A stretch of DNA of 64,000 nucleotides from Gnetum montanum (GCA_015680685.1 MNCI01021389.1:677570-741569), one strand, 5' to 3'. Counted from the stretch's first letter, positions 1 through 10,921 are shown. Notes: generated from the letters alone by a model not told the origin. Made by a program: numbers and translations.

Positions 1-887
1 CTTTCCTTGGAAATATCTAAGGAAAACATTTATGGAAAGATCGAGAAGAAGAAAGTTCCATGCATCACATACAGTGACTCAGAGGGTGATCATATGGAGG
101 AATGCTTAGCATTTCCTGCATGTAACTAATGTGCACCAGAGGATAACATACAAAGGTGCCTGTATGTAGCAACCACACAACAAGAGAACACCTAGTGGTT
201 AATAGCTAATCAAGAGAGTAGCCCACCAACATGCATGGAATGAACTGGGGGAACAACTCATGTCCACAATGAAGGCATAGATACATTGGAGTATGAGCGT
301 CGTCAACTTCCACCCCTTAACTTGAAAACATCAATTGGGAGAAGTTTGACACTTCTAAGAAATTCAAAAAAACACTCATTATTTTGGATCTCTCCCTTTC
401 AATTTAGTCATGGGGGAGATGGCCACCTATGCTGATCATTTGAGTCCCTTAGTTTCTTTTAAGTTTTTGTTTTACACATTTTTTGTTTCACATTTTTTTA
501 CACGTTTTTGTTTTTCACTTTTTTGTTTTACAAATTTCTTTAACTTTTTTTTATTTTTGTTTCACAACATCATTCATAATTTTTCATTTCTTTGTGTGTG
601 TGTGTGTGTCTTATCCATTTTGTTAAGTTTGTCACCAAATAAGTGCTATTAAAGATGGTATGAACAGTTTTTTTATTGGTTGCTAATGTTTGGTTTTTAC
701 CTTAAGTTATGATATTGATACTAAGGTATGGTTCTTTTGATATGACAGGCAATGAGTCCACTTCATCCATACATCCACAAATTTCTATGGTCACTCTTGG
801 CTTGGAACTATATAGTCCCTTTCTCAATAATAAGAACTATCAACGAATCGGTGACTGGACTAAGCTAAATAGGACTTTTTGGACTAA
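1..887 (+). mobile_element. E2, 5' remnant of an Athila-like Ty3/gypsy element
   Basis: Bases 1-130 match the end of the protease region of E1 near 4371-4490 (same FGKI-EKKKVPCI segment). Bases 131-400 match the PR-RT linker of E1 near 4491-4760. At about 370-400 the sequence jumps straight to the region after integrase, matching 7586 onwards of E1, so RT, RNase H and INT are deleted. A T-rich tract follows (455-640), then the conserved 3' non-coding region. Homology stops near 860, next to the truncated LTR of E1. I infer that this piece and 10231-12443 are the two halves of one element that E1 entered. No intact gene is present; the 80-codon T-rich ORF at 410-652 is not a gene. Confidence 0.65.
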
Positions 888-1453
888 GCAAATATTGTAC
901 CTGAGCACACGTTTGTGTACAGAAATAAAAATGAACTTTTGGATAAACCTTGTAGTGCATGGACTAAGCTAAATAGGACTTTAATTAATGTTATTTACTT
1001 CTTTCCTAGTTAATCTTTCTCAACCCTCAACACTCCTAGTTAAGTGCATTCAGTACGATCATTTCGAGCACGTGCGTTACGCTTGGTAATCCCAGTAACG
1101 AATAGCATTTGGTAATCCCAGAAGGTTGCATTGGCTCAGGGTGTGAATGGCAAGTGGGACGGATACTGATGCTAGACATTAGAACTTAGTCAGTTAAGGT
1201 TAGTTACTTAGTCTCTTCACCCTTTCCCTCATTAGCATAGGCAATAAAAGATAAAAGACATAAAAATCACATACCTCATACTTACTTAACCATACAACCG
1301 TGACAAATACAAGTAAGTCTGGGAAGACAATGAATGACTAAACTTAAGTGTTCCATAAGGCGTGTAGGAACTTAGTCTACGGAGTTTGACCGAATCGCAC
1401 GTGTAACGCTCGTATTCGTATGCTTGAGTGTAGGGGTACCTCGCCACTCATCA
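888..1453 (+). repeat. E1 5' LTR, lacking its first ~209 bp
   Basis: Matches 9691-10230 base for base with few changes, but begins in the middle of the LTR (GCAAATATTGTACCTGAGC). U3 with its TATA box is missing, so this LTR has no promoter of its own. It ends CTCATCA directly before the PBS. A 26-bp segment around 1318-1343 is absent from the 3' LTR. The word GGACTAAGCTAAATAGGACT occurs both just left of the breakpoint (858) and inside the LTR (960), which may reflect the deletion event. Confidence 0.85.
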
Positions 1454-1473
1454 TTGGTGTCGTTGCTAGGGAC
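1454..1473 (+). other. Primer binding site of E1 (tRNA-Asp type)
   Basis: Starts directly after the LTR. It is the plant tRNA-Asp 3'-end complement (TGGCGCCGTTGCCGGGGA) with a few C-to-T changes. Athila elements are known to use this primer. The same site follows the LTRs at 14668 and 33978. Confidence 0.75.
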
Positions 1474-1598
1474 TAAGTTGTTTGTGCGCTAAGTAGAACA
1501 TAAGAAATCATCCACATTGTTGGGAAGCTTAAACAAACCCTTAGGGTTAATCAGAAGAAAATTTAAACAACGGTCAAAAGCACACCGACAAGATAATA

Positions 1599-4009
1599 AT
1601 GTCTTCGTCTTCTCATAAAACCACTTCACCACCTAGGAATCACACAAGAGACAGTCAGCGGCACAACATACATAATCAAGAACCACCAGTTCCTCAACAG
1701 TATTAGGTGATATATACTCATCATGATGAGTATATACCTGATTTTACTTTTATCCTCCATCAGGATGAACAACTGCGTTGGCGTGACCTGCAAGGTAACA
1801 TAGTGTTACCCCCAGATCAGGCAGTCCCTAACATGCTCCTTCATGCTCTTGCACAGATAGGCATGAAGGAACTATACACTGAATACATTGCATGTGATTA
1901 TGACATAAGGGATTACCATCCCATAGCGGTGCAATGTCTAAGGGACTCGCGGTAGGAGAGTTATCACACATCATTGAAGGGCAAAGGACCCCACAATGCT
2001 TCGCCTATCATAAGAGAAATTAAGGGTGGTGAACCTATCTCAATAGGTTCTCCACAAGATGATGTTCCCCCTCCTAACGATNGGAAGGTAGGAGGCATCG
2101 TCATGGTGATGGTTCTCCTTCTTGTTCTTCATCAGGGCATTCACCCTCTCCTTCAACATCTAGACACAGTCACAAAGAGTTAAACTATGAGGACAAAGGT
2201 AAGAAAAATGAGCAACCTCAATGAGAGAGTCAAGAGAGAGGATGAGGGCACTCGAAAGAGTCAAGGCATGAGAGAAGGGAAAGTAGGGAACCGTGTAGGC
2301 ATCATAGACGCTACGAGAGAAATGACAATGAAGAACCCCTACTTGCAACCCAGAGTATGTTAGATATTACGGAGGCTATTAGAATACCTACAAGGCATCA
2401 AAAAGATAGTTGGATCAAGAGACTAAATATGAATAATATCCCACAGTTTGAGGGGGGATACAACGCTGATCCGCAGAACCACTTACAGGCATTTCATGAT
2501 GCCTGTGCCTTGCAGAATATTGAAAATGAGTGGCAAAAATTAAAGCTGTTCCCAAGGACACTCATAAAAGAAGTGGAAAGTTGGTACCAGTCCTTAGAAC
2601 TAGAAACCATTAGGAGATGGAGTACGATGTTAGAATCATTCAACGATAAATATCAAACGTACTCCCGAGTGTCCAACCTATGTAAATAGATCCAAGGATG
2701 GAAGCAAGGTACTCATGAATCCTTGGATGCTGCCATGGGCCATTATTATACACTATTACATCATTGCCCAAGCCATGGATACTCGCAGCAGGATCAACTG
2801 TGCCATCTCGTAGATGGACTTAGGCATGAAACTAGGAGAACCCTTGGGACATATGCCCAAGGGAGATTATCTAAGCTTAGGTCTCATCGGATCCATAGAT
2901 TGTTGGAGGAAGTAGCTAAGGAAGAAGATGAGCTATGGAAGAGAGAAAGTGCAAAAGAATACAACCGTGATCCTTCCCTTCGAAAAAAGAAAGTAAGATT
3001 CTGTGAGGATGAGGAAGAGTCACCACTCGAAGAGTTAGAGAATAGGAAAACCTTGACATTGCAAAAATTAACAACTGAAGTGTCAGCTAAGGTATAAAAA
3101 ATGTGGGACTCCTTAGACAATAGAATTGAAACTGTTCTGAAAATTGTAGAGGAGTCCAAGGAGAGAGGTAGTGACTATGATAAGAAAAAGAAGAGAGAAG
3201 TGGTCAATGCACATAACAAAGGTAAGGATAAAGTGTCTATCACTGAAGAGGTTGTGGATTTGGATACAGACGATGAAGGTGGATGTGAGATATGCCAATA
3301 TGACCATCCTAAGGGATGTTGCCCAATAATCTCACATCTACAAGAGTCTGGGGTGTATGCACTCAACCCAAGACTTAACAAACGGTAAGCACCCCGTCGG
3401 TTACCTTATCCCCAAGGTAACCCAAGGCAGTTCCACCAACCCTTGACATATTATCCAAGTGGAACTCCACCACAACCTATAGAGTAACACTAGTAATGGC
3501 AATACCCATAGTCATGGGGGATGCCACCGCCAAGGCAACAATACCCTTACCGGCAACCAAATCCGTATGGCTACTATGTGCAGCAGCCAACCTCCCCACC
3601 TGACTCTGTCAATTATATGACACCACGACATCACTACCAAGCCCAGGAATATTATAAGACTCCTTCTCCTAGGAGAAACACACCACATGCATACTATCCT
3701 CCAAATCCATCTGCCCCTCTCACACCAACAACTCCACTATCAACCGCTTCAACAATGCAAGGGGTATTCCCCACTCAACCGCAACAACCCAAAGTTACGA
3801 GAGCTTCAAATCCTCAAGCCACAGCGGGTCCTAATAATCTTATGCTGAAGAGACCCTTCTTCAGACCCAACAATCTAATTAAGCCCTCACCATCACAAGC
3901 GGTTGAGCATCTAAACACCTCTGTACCAAATAAGGTTTCGGGACCCCCTTCAAACCAAAAATTTAGCTCAATGCACATGGTTATGTTAACACATACCATT
4001 ACCAACTAG
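1599..4009 (+). pseudogene. E1 gag polyprotein, decayed
   Basis: The capsid/nucleocapsid precursor of an Athila-like element, which packages element RNA in cytoplasmic particles. I take the start at ATG 1599 (MSSSSHK) because the E4 copy starts the same way (MSSSHRS, 34138). In order: N-terminal domain with FTFILHQDEQLRW (1741-1780); central gag with FEGGYNADPQNHLQAFHDA (about 2450-2510) and LKLFPRTL..WY (2546-2590); an acidic/basic helical stretch (2890-3090); a non-canonical zinc knuckle ICQYDHPKGCCP (3289-3324); and a P/Q/Y-rich tail (3520-3960). Breaks: TAG at 1704, 1953 and 2687, TAA at 3094, stops at 3386 and 3484-3512, and an N at 2082. Most stops stand where sister copies have Gln or Trp. 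Confidence 0.8.
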
Positions 4010-4015
4010 ATTAAG

Positions 4016-4490
4016 GTGGGCCACCTTCCCAAGAAATTCTCTGATCTTGGAAGCCCCCTAATTTATCTCCAAGTCACTAGAAATGAACCTCATAATGCTC
4101 TTCTTGACTTAGGCTCTGGAGTCAACTTAATCTCACAAGAATTGTATAAAACCTGGAACCTGCCTCCACTCAAGAAGAGTGATATTTGCTTAGAGCTAGT
4201 TGACCAATCCATCACTGTTCCTTTGGGATAGGTTGAGGACATTATTACCACCGTGGGTGGTTGGTCAGTTGATTTCTTGGTGATCCAAATAAACAATGAC
4301 AAAGGGGATTTCCCGATAATAATGGGAAGGGCATGGCTAAGTACAATAGATGCATGCCTAGGAATCCACAATCTTTCCCTAGAAATATCCAAGAAAAATA
4401 CTTTTGGAAAGATTAAGAAGAAGAAAGTTCCATGCATCGCATATAGCAACACAGGGTGCCATTGCGTGTAAAAATCATGGGTGATGCGAA
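4016..4490 (+). pseudogene. E1 protease, decayed
   Basis: Retroviral-type aspartic protease that would cut Gag-Pol. The active-site segment reads ALLDLGSGVNLISQELYKTW (4096-4155), with D-L-G-S in place of D-S/T-G, as known for Athila-like proteases. The flap/C-terminal part ends IIMGRAWLSTIDA (4315-4353), matching the usual ILGR.WL. A TAG at 4229 interrupts it where element A has Gln. It follows gag after one more stop (4007-4009), at a site where E4 has Trp. Confidence 0.8.
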
Positions 4491-4771
4491 GTTTAACATT
4501 ACCTGCATGCAATCGGTATGCATAAGATATTGACATAAAAAAGTGCCTATATGCAGCAGCCACACGACAAGAAGAAACCTAGTGGCTGATGGCTGATCCA
4601 GAGCGCAATTCGCTAACATGCATGGAACTCACTGAGGGAATAACTAGTGCTTACATTGAAAGCACAGACACATTAGAGCAAGTTTGGTGCCAACTACCCA
4701 GCTTTAACCTTGAAAACATCAACTGGGGGAAGTTGGAAATTCCTGAGAAATTTAAATAAGAGCCCTTAGAA

Positions 4772-6341
4772 GTGAAACCATTGGCCACCGGCCTGGAATA
4801 TATGACCCTAGAAAACAGAAAATTGATGATCATCAATGCAGGGCTTGCTCTCGAGAAAAAAGAAAGACTGCTGAAAGTGATAAAAAAGTGGTCAACAGCC
4901 TTTGCCTGGTCATACCCCGAGATAACTGGAATAGACTCTAGGATATGCCAGCATAGGATTTACATGGACCCCTCCATGAAACCTCGAAAACAACCACAGA
5001 GGTGATTGAATCCAAAACTAAAACAAATAGTAAAAGAAGAGATAGAACAACTTCTTAAGGCCGGGTTCATATATCCCATTGCTGATAGTGAATGGGTTAG
5101 TCCTCTGGTGATCGTACCTAAGAAGGGAGGAAAATGGAGGGTGTGTATAGATTTTAGGCTGGTAAACATGGCAAAATTCAAGGATCATTTTCCATTACCA
5201 TTCATTGACCAAGTCTTAGACACTATAGCGGGGCATCACTATTATAGTTTTCTGGATGGGTATAGTGGATATAACCAAATACGAATAGCACCAAAAGATC
5301 AAGCCAAAACAATGTTCACTAGTCCCTGGGGAACATTTGCATATAAAAAAAATACCATTTGGCTTGTGCAATGCCCCTGCCACGTTTCAACGTTTAGTTC
5401 TAAGCATATTCCAACAGTAGATTGGAAACGGAGTAGAAGTCTTCATGGATAACTTCTCCACTTATGGGACAAGCTTTGATCAAGCCTTAGACCGATTAGA
5501 GCAAGTGCTAAAATAATGTGTTGAAACCAACTTAAAGCTCAACTGGTAGAAAATCCATTTGATGGTCCAACAGGGCGTAGTACTTGGGCACAAGATCTCA
5601 CAATCAGGAATAGAGGTAGACCTGGATAAAATCAGGGTCATCCAAGGAATCACCCGACAACCAGAAACTGTTAAAGACATTCGGTCATTCCTTGGATACA
5701 CTGGCTATTATAGGAGGTTCATTGGGAACTTCTCCAAGATTTCCAAACCGTTGGTAGAATTAATGAAGAAGGATGCACCATTAGAATAGACCAGGGAATG
5801 TGAACAAGCATTCCAAACTTTGAAAAAAAAGCTTGTAGAAACACCCATTCTACAAGCCCCCGATTGGTTTAAACCATTCCATATCATGACCAACACATCC
5901 AATTATGCTTTAGGGGCCATACTTACATAGTTAGATGACCAAAAACGTCCTTACTACATCCACTGTGCAAGTAGAAGTATCGCCAGTGCACAACTGAACT
6001 ACACAACTACAAGAAAAGAATTAATGGCTATAGTGTTTGCACTAGACAAGTTTAGGCACTATGTGTTAGGCTACAAAGTGTACATTCATACGGATCATAG
6101 TGCAATCAGGTTCCTCATGAACAAGCCAACGGTTAGCCCTCGTATTATACGATGGTTGGTAATCTTACAGGAGTTCGATCTTACGATGATAGATCGAAAG
6201 GGCACCGAGAACGTAGTTGCAGATCATCTATCTCGATTACGCTGGGACAGCAAAGAGGATGAATATGTAATGTCTAACCAATTTCCTGATGAGGCCCTCT
6301 TTGTCAGTGTAGTAAACAACCAACCCACGGTAACTAACTAG
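4772..6341 (+). pseudogene. E1 reverse transcriptase and RNase H, decayed
   Basis: Copies element RNA into DNA. RT begins near 4772 and carries FIYPIADSEWVSPLVIVPKK (5069-5128), WRVCIDFR (5134-5157), FPLPFIDQVLD (about 5190) and LDGYSGYNQI (5251-5280). One base is out of phase near 5350, after which the thumb is read in another frame. The catalytic FMDD box is at about 5443-5454 but reads VFMDN: the second Asp is Asn. RNase H starts MTNTSNYALGA (5886, normally T-D-A-S) and continues RKELMAIVFALDKFRHYVLG (6013-6072) and TDHSAIRF, ending AVADHLSR-like near 6220. Stops at 5005, 5450, 5514, 5787, 5928. No second RNase H is seen. Confidence 0.85.
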
Positions 6342-6399
6342 TTTAGCAACATTCTTACTTATCTCCTTTCTCAACAATTACCATAGGAGCTAGACTTTA

Positions 6400-7600
6400 G
6401 AAGGAAACAACAATTTTTTCACAAAGCCAAGCACTTCATGGAGATCAATGGAAAACTTTACAAAGTCTATCCTCCAAGACACTCATGAGGGCCCTTGTGG
6501 GAGTCACTATGCAGGGAGATGAACGGCTACTAAGATCTTGCTTGCAGGGTACTACTAGCCAACATTATTTCAAGACGTCCATCAGTTTGTTCAATCGTAT
6601 GGGCGTTGTCAACGTGATGGAGGAATGACTCCTAGAATGGAGGGTCCGCAACAATGGATTCAACCTTTGGAACCCTTCGACATTTGGGGAATAGACTTTA
6701 TAGGGCCTATTACACCAATGTCCAATGGAAAGGCCTATATCATTGTTGTTGTTGACTATTTAACAAAATTGGCTGAAGCAGCTGCTGTAACAAATTGCAC
6801 ATCATCCATAACTACATGATTTGTACAAAAAAAAATTGTAAATAGGTTTGGTGTCCCACATGCACTTATCTCCGATAATGGAACACACTTCACAAGTGCA
6901 ACCTTTCGGAAGTTGATGCAACACTTGGGGATCGAACACAAGTTGACTACACCTTATCACCTCCAAGCTAATGGCCAAGCCGAGGTCACTAATCGGGAGA
7001 TTACTAAAATACTAATAAGGAAAATTAGCAAATATATGTGAGATTTGAGCACTAAGCTGAACAATGCTCTCTAGGCATACTACTCCACGTGGAAACTCCC
7101 TATAGGCTACTCTCCCTATGAGTTAGTGTACAGAAAACTTCCAAAGCTTCTAATTCAAACCGAGATCCGTACACTATCCATGGCATGTGACCTCCACCTT
7201 GACCTTGATCTAGCACAAGGACAAAGATTGACAACTCTAAACGTGCTAGACGAAAATCAATTGGTTGCCCTGTCATCAAATGAGTTGCACAAAGCACATA
7301 ACAAGCAACGTCATGACTTGAGAATTCGAAAGGTTAAGTATCAACCAGGAGATAAGGTCCTCTGCTGGAACCCCACGCATGTGCCACAATGCACAAAATT
7401 TTAGACATTGTGGGAAGGGCCTTACATCATTCACACAACCTTTCCCTTAGGAGCCATGACCATATACAAACCTAAAAGCCCTGATAGGTGCCTATTGGTC
7501 AATGTGCAACAAACCAAACCTTTCCATGAACTTAAAACAGCTAGTGCACATAATACCTCTAAGAGAAGATGACCTCACTCACTATTTCAGATCTCTCCCT
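6400..7600 (+). pseudogene. E1 integrase, decayed
   Basis: Would insert element DNA into the genome. The N-terminal HHCC zinc finger is badly broken (6440-6620; compare the better copy at 39049). The catalytic core reads WGIDFIGPITPMSNGKAYII (6685-6744), then VPHALISDNGTHFTSATFRK (about 6853-6912) and QANGQAEVTNREI (6964-7002), giving the D, D, E triad. The C-terminal part has YELVYRKLPKL (7117-7149) and the GDKVLCWNP strand (7351-7377). No chromodomain follows. Frames change near 6480 and 6640; stops at 6820, 7039, 7072 and 7403. Confidence 0.8.
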
Positions 7601-7605
7601 TTCAA

Positions 7606-7625
7606 TTCAGTCATGGGGGAGATGG
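7606..7625 (+). other. Internal PPT-like motif after INT in E1
   Basis: TTCAGTCATGGGGG followed by AGATGG. The first 14 bases are identical to the 3' PPT next to the LTR (9466-9479). It recurs at 403-422 (E2) and 40256-40277 (E4). A T-rich tract (7670-7780) lies directly downstream. Confidence 0.55.
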
Positions 7626-7629
7626 CCAC

Positions 7630-9055
7630 CTATGCTAATCAATTGAGGCCCTCATTTCATTTTAAAGTTTTTGTTTTACACATTTTTTTTTTTTACAATT
7701 TCTTTAACTTTTCTTTTTTTTTTACAAAATCATTCATATTTTTTCATTTATTTTTGTGTTTGTCTATTTTGTTTTGTTTTGTTAAGTTTGTCACTTAATA
7801 AGTGCTCCATGGATGGTAGTATGAACTGCACTCTATTGATTGCTAATGTTTGGTTTTTACCTTCAAGTTATGATGTTGATACTAAAGTATGGTTCTTTTG
7901 ATATAATAAGCAATGAGTTCACTTCATCCATACATGCATGAATTTCTATGGTCTCCCTTGGCTTGGAAATGTACAGTCCCTTTCTAAATAAGAACTTTCA
8001 ATGAATCGGTGATTGAGTATTTCTCAAACCAAGGAAGGACTTAAGGATTGAAAAGGGTGTGACTTCAAGGGGATTTTATGCATTTGTGTTAGCTATTCTC
8101 TTGGGTGCTTGAATGTTTTCTTCTTGAGTTTTCCTTCCCATTCTGACATTGCTCCATTATCAGGAAGCTGAGTTAATAAAAATAACAAACTATTTTCATC
8201 TTGTGATTCTCACATATGAACAAAAAAAAGTGAGAATTCAAAGCACACCCCTTAGATGCAATAATCATATGGGCTACAAGCACTGGTTATGGAATGAAAT
8301 AAAAATGTTCCCTCTAACTAAGGTCCTCCCTCGCTTCCTATCTCCTCTTTCGCTTCGTTGGAATGTTGGTGACTCTTTGGTAGAAGCATTCTTCTTACTT
8401 CGAGAGGATGGTTTGGCTGAAGGTATTAATGTGAAGTCACTGGATGTGGTTTGTTGAGGCTGGATTTGGAATGAGATTTACAAAGTCACATTAACCATGA
8501 AGTACACAAGGGGTTGTACACCACCTTGGTCTTGGGATTCCTTTCCATCCTTCTCTCCATTGTTCACCTCATTACCAGTTGTATCAGTAGTCCATATTTT
8601 AGTTGATGCCTCGTTTTCTTTTTGGTAAACTCTTGTGGTTAAGATGTTAACTCTTGTTTCCAAATGACATTCCTAGAGCCTACAGACTCTTTGAATGTGG
8701 GAATGTTAGGGCATTAAGGGCATGAGCCTACTTTGGGGAGGACCCACTAGCATTCCTATTTGGTGCATCAGTTAATTTCTTTCCCTTAAACATTTTTTGT
8801 AGTCAACCTTTCTTTTGTTCATCTCCATCTTTGACATCCATTTTATCGGCATTACCATTTTTTCCTTTTCTCCATCTTTCTTTTTCCATTCTATCACTAC
8901 CAAAGGTTCACTCTCAGTCATGGCGGTCCTGGTCCAATTTTTTTTTATTTTCTCCTAACCCCTATACCTACATCTTTGGTAGTCACTAATATTATGTCTC
9001 TAGATCCGTATTGGCCATATCAAAACTTAGCCAATGGAACTTACACTGAGGCAAG
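7630..9055 (+). other. E1 conserved 3' non-coding region between INT and ORF3
   Basis: A T-rich tract (7670-7780) is followed by about 1.2 kb that aligns by eye with 40290-41880 (shared words: ATTCAAAGCACACC, TACAAGCACT, GGGAGGACCCACT). No long reading frame is kept between the copies, so I read it as an untranslated or intronic region. Confidence 0.6.
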
Positions 9056-9114
9056 GTATTAACTGCATGTGATTCATTTACCCTTGCTAATATACGATTG
9101 TGTTATGTGTGCAG
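9056..9114 (+). other. Candidate 59-nt intron before ORF3 in E1
   Basis: AAG|GTATT donor, CTAAT branch-like site at 9087-9091, acceptor GTGTGCAG at 9107-9114, then ATG at 9115. The same layout with the same 23-nt branch-to-AG spacing is seen at 10922-10983 and 41891-41950. The acceptor is better supported than the donor; the true donor could lie far upstream. Confidence 0.45.
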
Positions 9115-9300
9115 ATGGCAACCATACAACAACGGATTGGATCTGGAGGAAATATTTGGAGTGGATCGATGCTGAAGCAGTTATCCAAGGAACAAGATTG
9201 ATGGTGCACTTATGGATGCACAATGAAAGGTGCAATCTTGGCATTGGCAGCAGACTTCTTCTTTTCTCTCTCTCTTCTCTCAGCTGCCAATAAGGCCTGA
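9115..9300 (+). pseudogene. E1 ORF3 remnant (N-terminus only)
   Basis: Starts at the ATG right after the candidate acceptor with MATIQQRIGSGGN and stays open for about 30 codons before a TGA. Sequence to 9300 then passes into the PPT-proximal region, so about 2 kb present in the A/E4 3' region is missing. No function is known; see the entry at 41951. Confidence 0.4.
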
Positions 9301-9446
9301 TGTCAAATGTATAAATTGTTCACTCTTCTTGTCATCAACACTAGTTCTGTCATGTTTTGTAATGATGATCCGTTCACATGTCATCCCATTCACCATTAGA
9401 GTCATCCCATTCAATAATCCAATACCTTCCCACTATCTTGTAAGGA

Positions 9447-9481
9447 ACTCGAGGACGAGTTTTTATTCAGTCATGGGGGTA
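9447..9481 (+). other. PPT and upstream box of E1
   Basis: AACTCGAGGACGAGTT box followed by TTATTCAGTCATGGGGGT, directly before the LTR. The box and PPT recur at 11567-11600 and 44470-44505. The PPT primes plus-strand DNA synthesis. Confidence 0.75.
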
Positions 9482-10230
9482 TGATGGGACGCAATATAGC
9501 ATGGGCCACGATATCGCATACGCGATATAGTGTCCCGTCGCAAGTTCTATAAATAAGAGGTGGCTTTCCCTTGTTTTTCCATCTAGATCTAGACCCTTAG
9601 TGAGACTCTGGCAGTTTTACCTCTCCAAAGATAGAATAATTTCCATGTTCCCGCAATAGAAGTTTCAAAGTGAACGGATCTTTATTCGAGCAAATATCGT
9701 ACCTGAGCACACGTTTGTGTACAGAAATAAAGATGAACTTTTGGGTAAACCTTGCAGTGCATGGACTAAGCTAAATAGGACTTTAATTAATGTTATTTAC
9801 TACTTTCCTAGTTAATCTTTCTCAACCCTCAACACTCCTAGTTAAGTTCATTCAGTACGACCACTTCGAGCACGTGCATTACGCTTGGTAATCCTAGTAA
9901 CGAATAGCGTTTGGTAATCCCAGAAGGTTGCATTGGCTCAAGGTGTGAATAGCAAGTGGGACGGATACTGATGCTAGACATTAGAACTTAGTCAGTTAAG
10001 GTTAGTTACTTAGTCTCTTCACCGTTTCCCTCATTAGCATATGCGATAAAAGATAAAAGACATAAAAATCACATACCTCATACTTACTTAACCATACAAC
10101 GGTAACAAATACAAGTAACCTTAAGTGTTCCATAAGGCGTGTAGGCACTTAGTCTGTGGAGTTTGATCGGATCACGCGTGTAACATTTGTATTCGTATGG
10201 TTAAGTGTAGGGGTACCTCGCCACTCATCA
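9482..10230 (+). repeat. E1 3' LTR
   Basis: TGATG...CATCA ends, 749 bp. U3 holds a near-palindrome around 9507-9532 (CACGATATCGCATA and its mirror), then a TATA box TATAAATA at 9548-9555. The R/U5 part matches the 5' LTR at 888. The downstream base is element E2, not a PBS, so this is a 3' LTR. Confidence 0.88.
9548..9555 (+). promoter_or_regulatory. LTR TATA box
   Basis: TATAAATA in U3, 66 bp into the LTR, just downstream of GATATC-type palindromes. The corresponding boxes in the other LTRs are at 11713, 13887, 33251 and 44604. Confidence 0.7.
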
Positions 10231-10921
10231 TAGGGGGTTCCACTAGAAAGATATGCACCCATGCCTAAAGGTAGGTGCCTTCTCTGGCTTAAGCATTCAT
10301 TCAAGAAAAAAAACAAAAGTGTCACAAGGAAATTCCAAATCACTCCTCCCTTGCACAAAATGCCAAGTGATCATACGCCTTGCTGTCATGATGCTCTTAT
10401 GGTTGTCTCTCATTAGGATGAAGTAATGCGATGTCACTAATCAGAGGAATGGACTTGGTCTTGATTTTGGAGTGACAGGCTAATGACACACTAATCATGC
10501 CTTAAACGTATGATTCATTGTGCCCTGGGTTAGTTACCTCATGTTCCAATCTATACAATTCGTCTCATCTCACTGTTCATGTAATTTTGACTTGTGTCTT
10601 GTATAGCATTGAATTCATACCTCATTACGATGGTATCTACATGTGTGTGTTTTGTGAAACTGGTGTGGATTACATTTAACCCTTCTAGTGCCTACGAACA
10701 TTTTAAGGTGTGGTTACATAAGGGCATTATAGGTAGGAACCTGCTTTTGGGAGAACCCTTCTTTCCTTTGTCATCATTTTATCAAACGTTCCTCAAAACC
10801 ATTAGATATCCTTTTATGTGTTACCTAAAAAAATCAGGTTCGACATTAAACTTTTAGGGGAACTTCCTTGAAAATAATTCAACAGTGAAGAATTCAACAT
10901 TTATTAAAGGCAATGAGTAAG
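10231..10921 (+). other. E2 3' non-coding region, continued
   Basis: Resumes element sequence right after the E1 LTR (for example ACCCATGCCT near 10257, also at 41107). It belongs to the conserved region between INT and ORF3. I see no gene in it; the ORF at 10594-10857 has no family features. Confidence 0.45.

Larger units (their letters stand above)
888..10230 (+). mobile_element. E1, nearly full-length Athila-like Ty3/gypsy retrotransposon
   Basis: The order is 5' LTR (truncated), PBS, gag, PR, RT, RNase H, INT, long 3' non-coding/ORF3 remnant, PPT, 3' LTR. This order (INT after RNase H) is Ty3/gypsy. The PR motif DLGSGVNLIS, the RT form EVFMDN (family F-MDD), the PBS type and the long 3' region behind INT all fit the Athila lineage. 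There is no chromodomain after INT. The two LTRs read as near-identical over their shared part apart from a 26-bp indel, so E1 is younger than A. All frames contain stops and frameshifts, so it is not autonomous. No target duplication can be checked because the left end is lost. Confidence 0.85.

Noticed and set aside
410-652. 80-codon ORF starting MGEMATYADH
   Set aside because: It runs through the T-rich tract after INT, is Phe-rich by composition only, and the frame is not kept in the other copies.
1454-1473. tRNA gene fragment
   Set aside because: It is the complement of a tRNA 3' end next to an LTR, which is a primer binding site, not a gene.
7351-7404. Possible chromodomain after integrase
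   Set aside because: After the GDKVL strand there is no aromatic cage pattern; sequence goes directly into the internal PPT-like motif and T-rich tract.
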